Shown here piece after piece: positions 8,835 through 16,907 of a stretch of DNA of 64,000 nucleotides. The notes beneath the pieces were generated by a model, which was not told the DNA's origin, did no database searches, and saw only the letters and a list, made by a program, of their open reading frames with translations. The DNA is from Flavobacteriales bacterium (GTDB lineage: Bacteria; Bacteroidota; Bacteroidia; JACJYZ01). The position numbers and the translations under genes are program-made. The stretch spans positions 1,936,802-2,000,801 of the forward strand of contig JACJYZ010000002.1 in NCBI GenBank assembly GCA_020635855.1. Direction: 5' to 3'. The first letter of the stretch is position 1, and every line of letters begins with the position of its first letter.

Positions 8835-10160
8835 TCACTGCGATGCATCCCAACGAATACTGCGGAGGAAAGTTCTCAGCTCCTCCACGTTGGTCGTCTT
8901 CATGGCAAGGTCTGTTACTTCCCGGTCAGTGCCAACCGTTACCGGTTGCACACCCCATTGTACCCGATGATCAGGCAGGATACTGTAAACCACTACAACA
9001 GCGGATTTGCCTTTGGGGATGCCGGAAAACTTCACCTGCGTATGGGAGTTATCGAAATAGTAACCTGGCATTACCCCTTTCAGATCGGCGAATACAATTC
9101 TTGCCACCACCTTGTCGGATTTATCCAGGTTAACCAACAGATCAACCGGATCAGGCTCATCTACGAACCTGTCGCAGTTAATAAAATCCAGCCGGGTGCT
9201 TTTCAAAACGTAGCAGTCATTGACTGATTCCATCACTTCTGATTCGAACCCACCCTGATCTTTGCCGGCTCCTTCAGCAACCAATACCTGATCGGCAAAT
9301 TCATCCCTCACAAGATCACCCGTTCTTTGAAAACCTACCGGTAACTTTCCCTGTGCCTTCCAATTCTCTAATCCGTGTTTCTTTTCTCCATAAAAGACCT
9401 GCATTCTTCCATCCAACCGATCCGCGGGAATTTTAAGGGTGATGGAACGTGCCAGTTCCAATCTGCGATCGCCACACCATGCTTCCATATGCACCATACC
9501 TGCGGTTTCCAGAATCGCACGATCGGCATGCGTGGTCATCCCGCCCATCACAATCTGCTCAGGTGTATAAAACTCCCATAGCTTCAGGGTCACCAGGTCG
9601 CATACTGAATCTTCATCCAGCCTGAAAGCATGCTCGCGGAAAATCACGTGAGTTCCGTTCCTGCCGATCACAAGGGCCGATTGATTCGGGTCCAGCGTAA
9701 AGACTTGTGCATCATCCTGCGGCAAGCTGTCGGTGACACCGGTATACAGGAAGAGGTCATCTGATTTGGTCAGCACCAGCTGGCTGATGCCGCTGCTGGC
9801 GGTAGCAAACTGACGGTAAGATGCATTGGATGCGGATGCCGGATTGTTGCTGCAGGAGAATGGCACGGTGGTTACCATCACCTGGTTGGGGGTAAGCTGC
9901 ATCACATCATCGCAGTATTCTACGAGCATGGTGGATCGTGCCCGCGCCAGGGAAGCTTGCTGTTGTAAGGACAGCTGGCGTTTTTCTTTTTTCAGCAAGA
10001 GGTCGAATACGACCTCCTCCCCATTGGTAAGTTGCCTGAAGGCGGATGTGACCTGACGTTGGACATCGGCATTCGGGCGGGCATCACGAAGGTGATAGTT
10101 GAGCTGCTCCTGCGCATACAGCATACTTGGCAAAAGCAACAAAAGGAGGTAGCGTATCAT
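8835..10160 (-). CDS. Secreted protein of unknown function
   Basis: About 441 residues. I chose the ATG at 10160 (MIRYLLLLLLPSMLYAQ), a textbook signal peptide; an in-frame ATG at 10178 is an alternative, while longer forms reaching 10454 add a second hydrophobic stretch and are unlikely. Residues about 20-100 include an Arg/Ala-rich helix followed by VEYC and VMVTTVPF that weakly recalls the OmpA C-terminal peptidoglycan-binding fold, but the key Asp/Arg pair is not clear. The rest is beta-rich. No family is assigned. It converges on the pentapeptide-repeat gene. Confidence 0.7.
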   Translation of the reverse strand: MIRYLLLLLLPSMLYAQEQLNYHLRDARPNADVQRQVTSAFRQLTNGEEVVFDLLLKKEKRQLSLQQQASLARARSTMLVEYCDDVMQLTPNQVMVTTVPFSCSNNPASASNASYRQFATASSGISQLVLTKSDDLFLYTGVTDSLPQDDAQVFTLDPNQSALVIGRNGTHVIFREHAFRLDEDSVCDLVTLKLWEFYTPEQIVMGGMTTHADRAILETAGMVHMEAWCGDRRLELARSITLKIPADRLDGRMQVFYGEKKHGLENWKAQGKLPVGFQRTGDLVRDEFADQVLVAEGAGKDQGGFESEVMESVNDCYVLKSTRLDFINCDRFVDEPDPVDLLVNLDKSDKVVARIVFADLKGVMPGYYFDNSHTQVKFSGIPKGKSAVVVVYSILPDHRVQWGVQPVTVGTDREVTDLAMKTTNVEELRTFLRSIRWDASQ

Positions 10161-10543
10161 AGGAAGGCTTTTATGCATAACGGAGAAAAAAGGAAAAGAC
10201 ACAGGGGTGTAAAAGTCGCAAGTTGGTAGGAGAAACAATGACTTTGACAACAGAAGGTTTGTGGTTTGTTTAAGCCCGGCAGAAATGACCTGACATACAT
10301 TTGCCAAGTACAGACTCACGACTGATACCCAACCAATCACCACCATTCTTCGCCTGGGAAAGTTCATACATAAGATTCTCTCCTTCCATATGAATAAACG
10401 CCTTAACTTGAACCCGGGCGGGTACATTGGTGTACCGCATCGCGAGCGTCGCAATTTTTATGCTGCATGCATTTCAACTCCTCCATTGTTTATGTATGTG
10501 ACAAACCAGAAACTACAAACTGCAAACCACAGACTATCTCGGC
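10161..10543. other. Intergenic region between divergent genes, with degenerate heptamer repeat
   Basis: No gene can be supported here. A box TACATTTG at 10296-10303 matches the -7 promoter consensus on the plus strand but is far from the next start. At 10503-10537 five units AAACCAG AAACTAC AAACTGC AAACCAC AGACTAT keep an exact 7-base period and end six bases before the acetyltransferase start codon. The 73-codon frame at 10390 reads through this repeat and overlaps the next gene, and has no recognisable product. Confidence 0.6.
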
Positions 10544-11095
10544 ATGACAACATCACCCGCACACCTTCACGTTCGCGAACTCACAGAAACCGACCTCCCT
10601 CTGTTGCTTGATTACTGGTTTAAGAATGACGATGCCTTCCTTGAAGGCATGGGCGTTGATCTGGCGAAGATGCCCACCCGGGAAGAATTCTCGAACATGT
10701 TGCAGTCTCAGTTGCAACTGCCGGTAGAGGTACGCCGATCATTTGCCCTGATCTGGGAAGCAGACGGACAACCGGTGGGGCATTCCAACACCAACCCCAC
10801 CCGCTTTGGCGAAGATGCCTATATGCACCTTCATCTGTGGAAGAGCAACATCCGCAGACAAGGTCTTGGGGCAGAACTGGTACGTCTTTCTCTGTCGCAT
10901 TATTTCAAAAAGCTGAACCTCAAAACCCTGTACAGTGAACCCTATGCACTGAACCCGGCGCCACACTGCGTGCTGGAGAAAGTGGGGTTTCGATTTGTGA
11001 AGGAATACGTGACTACACCCGGTTTCATCAACTTCGAACAACCGGTAAAAAGATGGGAATTGACACGGAAAGCGTGGAGCGAGCTGAACGCTTGA
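10544..11095 (+). CDS. GNAT family N-acetyltransferase
   Basis: 183 residues with the GNAT acetyl-CoA binding signature RRQGLGAELVRLSLSHYF (R/Q-x-x-G-x-G/A). An N-terminal VRELTETDLPLLLDYW is typical of RimJ/RimL-like acetyltransferases. A C-terminal segment AAPHCVLEKVGF-like (NPAPHCVLEKVGFRFVKEY) gives the usual last strand of the family. Substrate is unknown; it may be a protein N-terminus or a small amine. It is convergent with the YHYH-type gene, ending one base before that gene's stop. Confidence 0.88.
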   Translation: MTTSPAHLHVRELTETDLPLLLDYWFKNDDAFLEGMGVDLAKMPTREEFSNMLQSQLQLPVEVRRSFALIWEADGQPVGHSNTNPTRFGEDAYMHLHLWKSNIRRQGLGAELVRLSLSHYFKKLNLKTLYSEPYALNPAPHCVLEKVGFRFVKEYVTTPGFINFEQPVKRWELTRKAWSELNA

Positions 11096-11096
11096 A

Positions 11097-12332
11097 TCAC
11101 TCCAATACAAATTTCCTGGTAGCTACTTCCTGCCCGGCGATCATCCTGGCAAAATAAATCCCCTGCCCGAATTCGGAGAGATCAAAGGAATACTGAACGG
11201 TGGGCTGCAGGTTGGTGCGGCTGAGCACAACCTGTCCTACGCTGTTCACCAGCTCAAAAGTGATGTTGTTGGGCATGTTCCTCTCCACGTAAATGTTCAG
11301 CATGTTCCGGGTTGGGTTGGGGAAAAGTCCCCACTTTAGCCGGCCGGTTGGTTCGGTAACCGAGGACGTACCTGTGTAGGTGATCACCGTTTCGTTGATG
11401 CTGTTGTGGCCGCTACCCGGACCTGTATTTCCGGTCTGAACGGTTCCATAGTAGGTTGGCCCGATGAGGTAGGGATATTCAGCCACCAGGTCGCTGTCGA
11501 GTGTCACGAAGTAACAATACATGCCGTCCGGATACTCGGGCGTCACGCAGTATCTGCCGTTATGTTCATCCAGGTCGCCGCTGCCGTCTATGTATTCAAA
11601 ATCCTGAACGTAATACCCGAGCGGATAGGTGGTGGAAACATCCGGTCCGGTTGAGGAGGCTGTGCTGCCATCAGGCAAGGTGTTTCGCTTGGTGATATTC
11701 CGCTTGGCATAGCTGCTCTGCATTCGCTTGATGCCGCCTGTACCATTGGCATTGGCATAGGCAAAAGCACCATATACAGGAAATCCGTCGAAAGCGTATC
11801 CGATGATCGGTGAATGTTCGGTTGTCAGGCTATCGTCATACAGACATGTAGGATTCAGGTGGTGATGGTATTCACCGTTTCCCGCGGGGTGCCCGAGGCA
11901 ATCATCAAACGACGGTCCTTCCACGATGATCGCGTTCTGGTACCACACATTCTGATTTTTATAACTCATGGCGTCTTTCGGATTGAAGATCGACACGCCA
12001 TTGCTGAACACACCGATATGTCCCAATCCGGTTTGAATGGGCGTGCCCGTGTTCTTGGCCGGATGTCGGGTGATTTTGAAAACGAAATTCTGGTTGGCCG
12101 GTGTATTGGGGTTTCCGGCCCACGGTCCTATGTCATATCCCGGGATGCATGTGGCGCTCACATATACATTGTTGTCGGAATACTGCACCTGTTGGATGTT
12201 AGACGGAATGCCGTTGTAACCTGTGGCATTGGTGGTGTTAATGATCCATGAATAAACCTCGGGCCCGATCTGGGCGGATGCGAAGCAGCATTGAATACCC
12301 AACAGGGTTAAGAGTAGAAAACGTTTTTGCAT
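11097..12332 (-). CDS. YHYH domain protein with T9SS type A sorting tail
   Basis: 411 residues. The signal peptide ends at FASAQ. The central region matches the YHYH family (GNGEYHHHLNPTCLYD, IIGYAFDGFPVYGAFAY), although the name-giving motif reads YHHH here. The C-terminal 80 residues are a Por-secretion tail: GLFPNPTRNMLNIYVE, then a strand-rich stretch ending in GIYFARMI and a basic KFVLE. It should therefore be exported across the outer membrane by the type IX system and cleaved or anchored at the surface. The role of YHYH proteins is not well known. Confidence 0.87.
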   Translation of the reverse strand: MQKRFLLLTLLGIQCCFASAQIGPEVYSWIINTTNATGYNGIPSNIQQVQYSDNNVYVSATCIPGYDIGPWAGNPNTPANQNFVFKITRHPAKNTGTPIQTGLGHIGVFSNGVSIFNPKDAMSYKNQNVWYQNAIIVEGPSFDDCLGHPAGNGEYHHHLNPTCLYDDSLTTEHSPIIGYAFDGFPVYGAFAYANANGTGGIKRMQSSYAKRNITKRNTLPDGSTASSTGPDVSTTYPLGYYVQDFEYIDGSGDLDEHNGRYCVTPEYPDGMYCYFVTLDSDLVAEYPYLIGPTYYGTVQTGNTGPGSGHNSINETVITYTGTSSVTEPTGRLKWGLFPNPTRNMLNIYVERNMPNNITFELVNSVGQVVLSRTNLQPTVQYSFDLSEFGQGIYFARMIAGQEVATRKFVLE

Positions 12333-12537
12333 GGATACAGATTTACATGGGTTTCTTTAAACGCCGGCCATCACCGTGAAGTTACCCCGGTCCGAAGCGG
12401 GAAGTATATCCTAAGGCGAGTGAACGGATATTCGGTCAATGTAATGGATTTATCGGTAGTCATGCACGAATAATAAGAATTCTTTCAGCTAAAGCAATCT
12501 GCAACCCGGCCATTCATGCATGTTTTGTCAAAGGCTC

Positions 12538-12545
12538 TACCTTTG
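12538..12545 (+). promoter_or_regulatory. Candidate -7 promoter box for the repeat-protein gene
   Basis: TACCTTTG fits TAnnTTTG. Transcription from it would begin near 12552, which supports the ATG at 12580 and excludes the earlier in-frame ATG codons at 12520 and 12550. No good -33 TTG is seen. Confidence 0.5.
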
Positions 12546-12579
12546 TAGCATGCATCCATTACACTTAAAGCCAAGGCAC

Positions 12580-14421
12580 ATGCGCATCCGTTACCCCCTT
12601 CTCCTGCTGGTTGTATTGACCATGACCCACACCCGAAGCTCTGCACAAGGGTTTCCATCAAATCCTTTCAACTGGCAGCTTCCGCTCGGAGGCAGCATGA
12701 GCAACACCCACTCTTTTGGTTTCAACAACATAGCCAGCACCGGATCCTATACAAAAAATGATCAGGGCTGGAGTGTGTTGGACATAGATGGCGATGGAAA
12801 ATTAGACCTTGTGGTACATTGCGAAGGAGACAGTTCGCACCGCAACACGTTCGGCGTAAACGATGGCAACCAATACTGGAAGGTGTATAAGGGCAATGGC
12901 TCCGGCTTCTCTCAAAATGAGGTTCATTGGTCACTACCGAATGGCGGCGATTTAAACAACGGTTATTTGTACGGGTTCTACACAACAGCACATGTCGGGT
13001 CCTATCAAGCGGGAGATCAGGCATGGTCGCTAACGGACATGAACGCGGATGGCAAACCCGACCTGGTCGTGAACTCGGAAGGAAACGGCACATACCGCGA
13101 TGTGTTTGGCCTGGGCACCAGTCCGTACTGGAAAGTATATTACAACAACGGCTCCGGGTTTTCTCAAACACCAAAAAACTGGAGCGTTCCCGATGGGGGG
13201 CATACCACAAGCACCCATCAATTCGGCTTCAATAACATCGCAGATGCCGGTTCTTATGAAGCCAATGACCAGGGATGGCTGGTTACAGACATAACAGGAG
13301 ACGGAATACCCGACCTAATCGTGCACTCCCAGGGTGACGGTTCATACCGGGATGGATTCGACGTGGGAACCAACCCTTACTGGAAAGTATACCAGGGCGG
13401 CACTTCGGGTTTCGCCGCATCTCCACTCACCTGGAAGGTGCCTGCAGGCGGTCACACTTCATCAACCCACGCATATGGGTTTAACAACCTCAGCTATACC
13501 GGAGGTTACAATACAGGCGACCACAGTTGGGCCGTCATGGATATGGATGGCGACAAGAAACCTGACCTGGTTATTTATGCTGAAGGCACCGGAAGTTACC
13601 GAGATGCCTACGATGTAGGAAACAACTCCTATTGGAAAGTATACACCAACAGTGGTTATGGATTTACCGGAAGTTTCTCAAAATGGAATGTTCCTGACGG
13701 AGGATACCTGTACAACGGCCACAATTACGGCTTCAGCTACATCAGCTATTCAGGTAGCTACAGTGCCGGCAACCAGGGGTGGTCCACAATGGATATGACC
13801 GGAGATGGTCTTCCCGACCTTGTGATACATTCCCAGGGAGATGGCACCTACCGGGATGCCTTCAGCGTAGGAAACAATCCGTATTGGAAAGTTTACCAGG
13901 GAAATGAAAATGGATTTTCCGCATCTGACATTCACTGGAGCATGCCGGATGGCGGCCATGTTTCAAGTACACATACATTCGGATTCAACAACATCGGAGA
14001 TGCTGGAAGTTATGATGCGGGTGACCAGGGATGGGCTTTGTTAGATATGAACGGAGACGGAAAGACCGACCTTGTGGTTCACAGCGAAGGGAATGGTTCC
14101 ACCAGGGACGTGTATGGCGTTGATGTAAATCCTTATTGGAAAGTATACCTCAACACCATGACAAATGGCCTGAATGACGAACCTGAAGTTGAATGGATGA
14201 AGGTGTATCCGAACCCTACTTCCGGAGCCATCATTCTCAAACAAAATCTCTACACCAGACCCGTGCCCTTCACCCTACTCGACCACCTGGGAAGAACCAT
14301 TTCATCCGGGCAAACCACAGGTATTGAAACACGCATCAACATCGCGGGCTTCCCCTCTGGCATTTACATGATCCGGATCAATAATGGTGAACAGACATTG
14401 AAGGTGGCGAAACAAGATTAG
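12580..14421 (+). CDS. Secreted FG-GAP/VCBS-like repeat protein with T9SS type A tail
   Basis: About 613 residues from the ATG at 12580, which starts a clean signal peptide (MRIRYPLLLLVVLTM, cut near SSAQ). The body is six copies of an 84-residue repeat, each with a calcium-loop motif such as DIDGDGKLDLVVH, DMNADGKPDLVVN or DMTGDGLPDLVIH, a YRD segment and a PYWKVY strand. The spacing at DNA level is 252-255 bases, so the copies are nearly identical in length. The arrangement predicts a six-blade calcium-stabilised propeller. The C-terminus (VYPNPTSGAIILKQ to GIYMIRINNG) is a type IX sorting tail. Likely a surface protein; no enzyme domain is seen. Confidence 0.88.
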   Translation: MRIRYPLLLLVVLTMTHTRSSAQGFPSNPFNWQLPLGGSMSNTHSFGFNNIASTGSYTKNDQGWSVLDIDGDGKLDLVVHCEGDSSHRNTFGVNDGNQYWKVYKGNGSGFSQNEVHWSLPNGGDLNNGYLYGFYTTAHVGSYQAGDQAWSLTDMNADGKPDLVVNSEGNGTYRDVFGLGTSPYWKVYYNNGSGFSQTPKNWSVPDGGHTTSTHQFGFNNIADAGSYEANDQGWLVTDITGDGIPDLIVHSQGDGSYRDGFDVGTNPYWKVYQGGTSGFAASPLTWKVPAGGHTSSTHAYGFNNLSYTGGYNTGDHSWAVMDMDGDKKPDLVIYAEGTGSYRDAYDVGNNSYWKVYTNSGYGFTGSFSKWNVPDGGYLYNGHNYGFSYISYSGSYSAGNQGWSTMDMTGDGLPDLVIHSQGDGTYRDAFSVGNNPYWKVYQGNENGFSASDIHWSMPDGGHVSSTHTFGFNNIGDAGSYDAGDQGWALLDMNGDGKTDLVVHSEGNGSTRDVYGVDVNPYWKVYLNTMTNGLNDEPEVEWMKVYPNPTSGAIILKQNLYTRPVPFTLLDHLGRTISSGQTTGIETRINIAGFPSGIYMIRINNGEQTLKVAKQD

Positions 14422-14427
14422 GAATTG

Positions 14428-14435
14428 TACTTTTG
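14428..14435 (+). promoter_or_regulatory. -7-like box overlapping the TTG start of the acetyltransferase
   Basis: TACTTTTG fits TAnnTTTG and its last three bases are the only early start codon available to the downstream gene (TTG at 14433). If the box is a real promoter, the first codons shown for that gene would not be transcribed from it. Confidence 0.3.
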
Positions 14436-15020
14436 AGGCCAAAACCTACCCGGTTGTCGGCCACTCATTATACGATCACCGATGCCTCCGACACGGATGT
14501 GAATGATATCGTTTCCATTGCGGATCAGCAATTGGGACAAGGGTACCTGACACCCGAACTCACCCTTACCTTCCTGCAACCACCCAACAGGTGCAGGATC
14601 ATCTACAATCAGGATAAGCAGACAATTGCTTTTTGCATCATCCTGCTCCTGAAAGCCTCCGAAATTTCCACCCGTCTTGGCCTGACCACGCATCCGTTGC
14701 TTCCCGCAGAAGGCATGGTCGGGGTTATAAAAACCATCGCGGTGGCCGGGCCGCATCAGGGAAAAGGTATCGGCCGCGTGCTTGTGCAGGATGCAGTGCA
14801 ATTCCTGGCAGGCATGCGCGTGAAAGTGTTTCTTTGTCCGACCTGGAAACATAATGAAACAGTTGGCCTGGGAAATATTCTCGAGCAATCAGGATTTCAC
14901 ACATTGGAAGTGATTCATCGCTACTGGGAAAAAGACAGCCTGGAAAGAAAATACACGTGTCCTGCGTGCGGTGCTCCGCCATGCACCTGCACAGCCGTGA
15001 TATACGCGCGCCTCCCCTAG
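14433..15020 (+). CDS. GNAT family N-acetyltransferase with C-terminal Cys cluster
   Basis: About 195 residues if the TTG at 14433 is used. There is no in-frame ATG until deep inside the domain, so the start is uncertain; TTG at 14454 is an alternative. The acetyl-CoA motif is VAGPHQGKGIGRVLVQDAV (Q-x-x-G-x-G), followed by a helix and the FLCPTWKHNETVGLGNILEQSGFHTL region. The C-terminal end carries YTCPACGAPPCTCTA, four cysteines in two pairs that could bind a zinc ion or metal, which is uncommon for a GNAT protein. Substrate unknown. It follows the repeat-protein gene by 12 bases. Confidence 0.75.
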   Translation: MRPKPTRLSATHYTITDASDTDVNDIVSIADQQLGQGYLTPELTLTFLQPPNRCRIIYNQDKQTIAFCIILLLKASEISTRLGLTTHPLLPAEGMVGVIKTIAVAGPHQGKGIGRVLVQDAVQFLAGMRVKVFLCPTWKHNETVGLGNILEQSGFHTLEVIHRYWEKDSLERKYTCPACGAPPCTCTAVIYARLP

Positions 15021-15056
15021 CCCCCGTATAATCCGTCACAGGTCTCCTACATTTGC

Positions 15057-15064
15057 TACCTTTG
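15057..15064 (+). promoter_or_regulatory. Candidate -7 promoter box for the DUF4159 gene
   Basis: TACCTTTG fits TAnnTTTG but lies only 5 bases before the ATG at 15069, so a transcript from it would be leaderless or would start at or just after that ATG. No -33 TTG is evident. Confidence 0.35.
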
Positions 15065-15068
15065 AAGG

Positions 15069-15728
15069 ATGAAGAAATGGATGATGGTTTTCTTCCTCCT
15101 GCCGTTGCTGGCAGGGAAGCCCGGTAATTTCGAGATTGCCTTGCTGAAGTATGGCGGCGGGGGCGACTGGTATGCCAACCCCACATCCCTCCCGAACCTG
15201 ATTCAATTCTGCAACCGCAACCTGGGTACCGCCATGAAGGAAGAAAATACCGTGGTGGAAGTTGGCAGCCCGGAGATATTCAACTACCCGTTCATCCATA
15301 TGACAGGCCACGGCAACGTGGTGTTCACTCCCGCAGAAGCCGAGAACCTCAGGAACTACCTCACGGGAGGTGGCTTCCTGCACATCGATGACAACTACGG
15401 AATGGATAAGTTCATCCGACCGGAAATGAAAAAGGTTTTCCCTGACCTGGATTTCATTGAACTTCCGTCAAGCCACCCTGTCTTCCATCAGAAATATGCG
15501 TTCCCACGGGGATTACCTAAAATCCACGAACACGATGACAAACCCGCCCAAGCCTTCGGGCTGTTTTACCAGGGCAGACTTGTATGCCTGTATTCATACG
15601 AGTGTGACCTGGGAGATGGTTGGGAAGACCCGGAAGTTCACAATGACCCGGAAGAGAAAAGACAAGAGGCACTGAAAATGGGCGCCAACCTGGTTCAGTT
15701 TGTCCTGATGGGCAACGACGACCAGTAG
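15069..15728 (+). CDS. DUF4159 domain protein
   Basis: 219 residues with a short N-terminal hydrophobic signal (MKKWMMVFFLLPLLAG). The DUF4159 fold is recognised from YGGGGDWYANPTSLPNLIQF, FIHMTGHGNVVFTPAEAENL, GGFLHIDDNYGMDKFIRPEM and ELPSSHPVFHQKY. This is a class I glutamine-amidotransferase-like (flavodoxin/CobB-like) domain commonly found in Bacteroidota beside aerotolerance (BatA-type) genes. No enzymatic activity is established for the family. Presumably periplasmic. It converges with the coiled-coil gene ending at 15733. Confidence 0.85.
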   Translation: MKKWMMVFFLLPLLAGKPGNFEIALLKYGGGGDWYANPTSLPNLIQFCNRNLGTAMKEENTVVEVGSPEIFNYPFIHMTGHGNVVFTPAEAENLRNYLTGGGFLHIDDNYGMDKFIRPEMKKVFPDLDFIELPSSHPVFHQKYAFPRGLPKIHEHDDKPAQAFGLFYQGRLVCLYSYECDLGDGWEDPEVHNDPEEKRQEALKMGANLVQFVLMGNDDQ

Positions 15729-15732
15729 GGAT

Positions 15733-16185
15733 TTATTCCGCAGCGATCAGACGGTTCAGCTTTTCGCTTTCAATCACCCTTTCCGTTACCTGAAACACTT
15801 CCTGTTTGATGCTTCTGAAGGCTTTCACAAAAGCCGACAGCTCATCTTCCAGTTTCGCATGTTCTTCACGGAATGTTTGTTCATCATGCGTATAAGCATT
15901 CTCCATCAGCAGCGTCAGATGCCCCATATGCTTGGCAACGGTTTGCGATAAACGCCCCCGTTCTTTATCCACTTCCGATACCTTTGCGGCAAGTTGTTGC
16001 ACTTTGCTCACATTGTCTTCATGGGTCAGCCAGATGAAGTATTTACTGATCAGGCTGTGCAGAAACCTGATCTCATCTTTGTAAAAATCAAGGTTCGATT
16101 GCCAGCGTTCGGTAAGCACGGCCAGCGATTCAAAACCGGCAGTGTTCATGTAGTCGCTTTTGGGGCGTAAGGCAAAATTTTCCAT
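15733..16185 (-). CDS. Predicted coiled-coil protein, unknown
   Basis: 150 residues with heptad-like helices through most of the length (for example VSKVQQLAAKVSEVDKERG and EEHAKLEDELSAFVKAF). No signal peptide or membrane segment, so it is expected in the cytoplasm. It lies 79 bases after hsp20 on the same strand and may be co-transcribed with it, which would suggest a stress role. I do not recognise a family. Confidence 0.7.
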   Translation of the reverse strand: MENFALRPKSDYMNTAGFESLAVLTERWQSNLDFYKDEIRFLHSLISKYFIWLTHEDNVSKVQQLAAKVSEVDKERGRLSQTVAKHMGHLTLLMENAYTHDEQTFREEHAKLEDELSAFVKAFRSIKQEVFQVTERVIESEKLNRLIAAE

Positions 16186-16223
16186 TTTCTTATTTTTTAT
16201 CCAATAAACTTTTTTAATTCAGC

Positions 16224-16253
16224 TATGCGGGCATGGAATCCCACACCCGCATA
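16224..16253. promoter_or_regulatory. Stem-loop between hsp20 and the coiled-coil gene
   Basis: Arms TATGCGGG and CCCGCATA form a perfect 8-bp stem with a 14-base loop. On the minus strand no T-run follows, so it is not a standard terminator. It lies about 40 bases upstream of the coiled-coil gene start and could separate or stabilise the two parts of a common mRNA. Confidence 0.4.
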
Positions 16254-16263
16254 ACCGAATCAA

Positions 16264-16683
16264 TCATTGAACTTCCACGTTTTTCTTGGATGGAAGTTCT
16301 TTCTCACGTTTGTTCACCACCAACCTGAGCACGCCGTCTTCATACTTGGCAGACAGCTTATCCTGCTCTACGTTCTCCGGCAATGTGAACCGCTTGGTGA
16401 AGGATTGGGAAGAAAACTCTTTGCGTGTATAATTCTTCTTCTTTTCCTCCGATTCGTTTTCAACTTTTCCGGTAATGGTCAGCACACCGTTTTCAACTGT
16501 TACCTGAATATCATCTTTTTTGAAGCCCGGTGCGGCGACTTCAATCTCGTAGTTCCCTTCATTATCCACCACATTTACCGCAGGAGACAGGTCGGTATTT
16601 GCAAACCGGTTCCTGATCCATTCGTCATCGAAGAAATCCGTGAGATTTGGCCAGTTGGAAAAATTCCTCCTAATGAGTGTCAT
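16264..16683 (-). CDS. Small heat shock protein, Hsp20/alpha-crystallin family
   Basis: ATP-independent holdase chaperone. The 139-residue form starting MTLIRRNFSNW at 16683 matches the common start of Bacteroidota Hsp20; ATG at 16695 (adding MQNA) is an alternative, while the TTG at 16710 is unlikely. The alpha-crystallin domain runs from about residue 30 (PAVNVVDNEGNYEIEVAAPG) to 125. Its signature GVLRLVVNK and the DDIQVTVENGVLTITGK strand pair are intact. The divergent neighbour is the NADH dehydrogenase gene, with a palindromic operator candidate between them. Confidence 0.9.
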   Translation of the reverse strand: MTLIRRNFSNWPNLTDFFDDEWIRNRFANTDLSPAVNVVDNEGNYEIEVAAPGFKKDDIQVTVENGVLTITGKVENESEEKKKNYTRKEFSSQSFTKRFTLPENVEQDKLSAKYEDGVLRLVVNKREKELPSKKNVEVQ

Positions 16684-16782
16684 GGCATTTTGCATTTGAG
16701 GGTTTAACAATGTTGATTAAAAATTTATTTAAAGGTACAGTGCCATGCTGCGTATGCGCATGACCTGCATCAAGTTGAAACA

Positions 16783-16794
16783 TGACAGATGTCA
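16783..16794. promoter_or_regulatory. Palindromic operator candidate TGACA-N2-TGTCA
   Basis: TGACAGATGTCA is an inverted repeat of two 5-base half sites separated by two bases. It is in the region shared by the divergent hsp20 and NADH dehydrogenase genes. The same half-site arrangement occurs at 24281-24294 before the persulfide operon, near a Crp/Fnr gene. Confidence 0.5.
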
Positions 16795-16907
16795 GGATAA
16801 CGGGAGACCACTTTCCGGTGGATGAAATTCACAGGAAGAGAGCATGACCGAATTTGATATTTTTATGATCTTGTGCATGCATTTCTGCAATCAAACATCC
16901 GGCATAC

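Noticed and set aside
10161..10454. N-terminal extension of the secreted protein gene to 10454
   Set aside because: It would place a second hydrophobic stretch before a perfect signal peptide at 10160.
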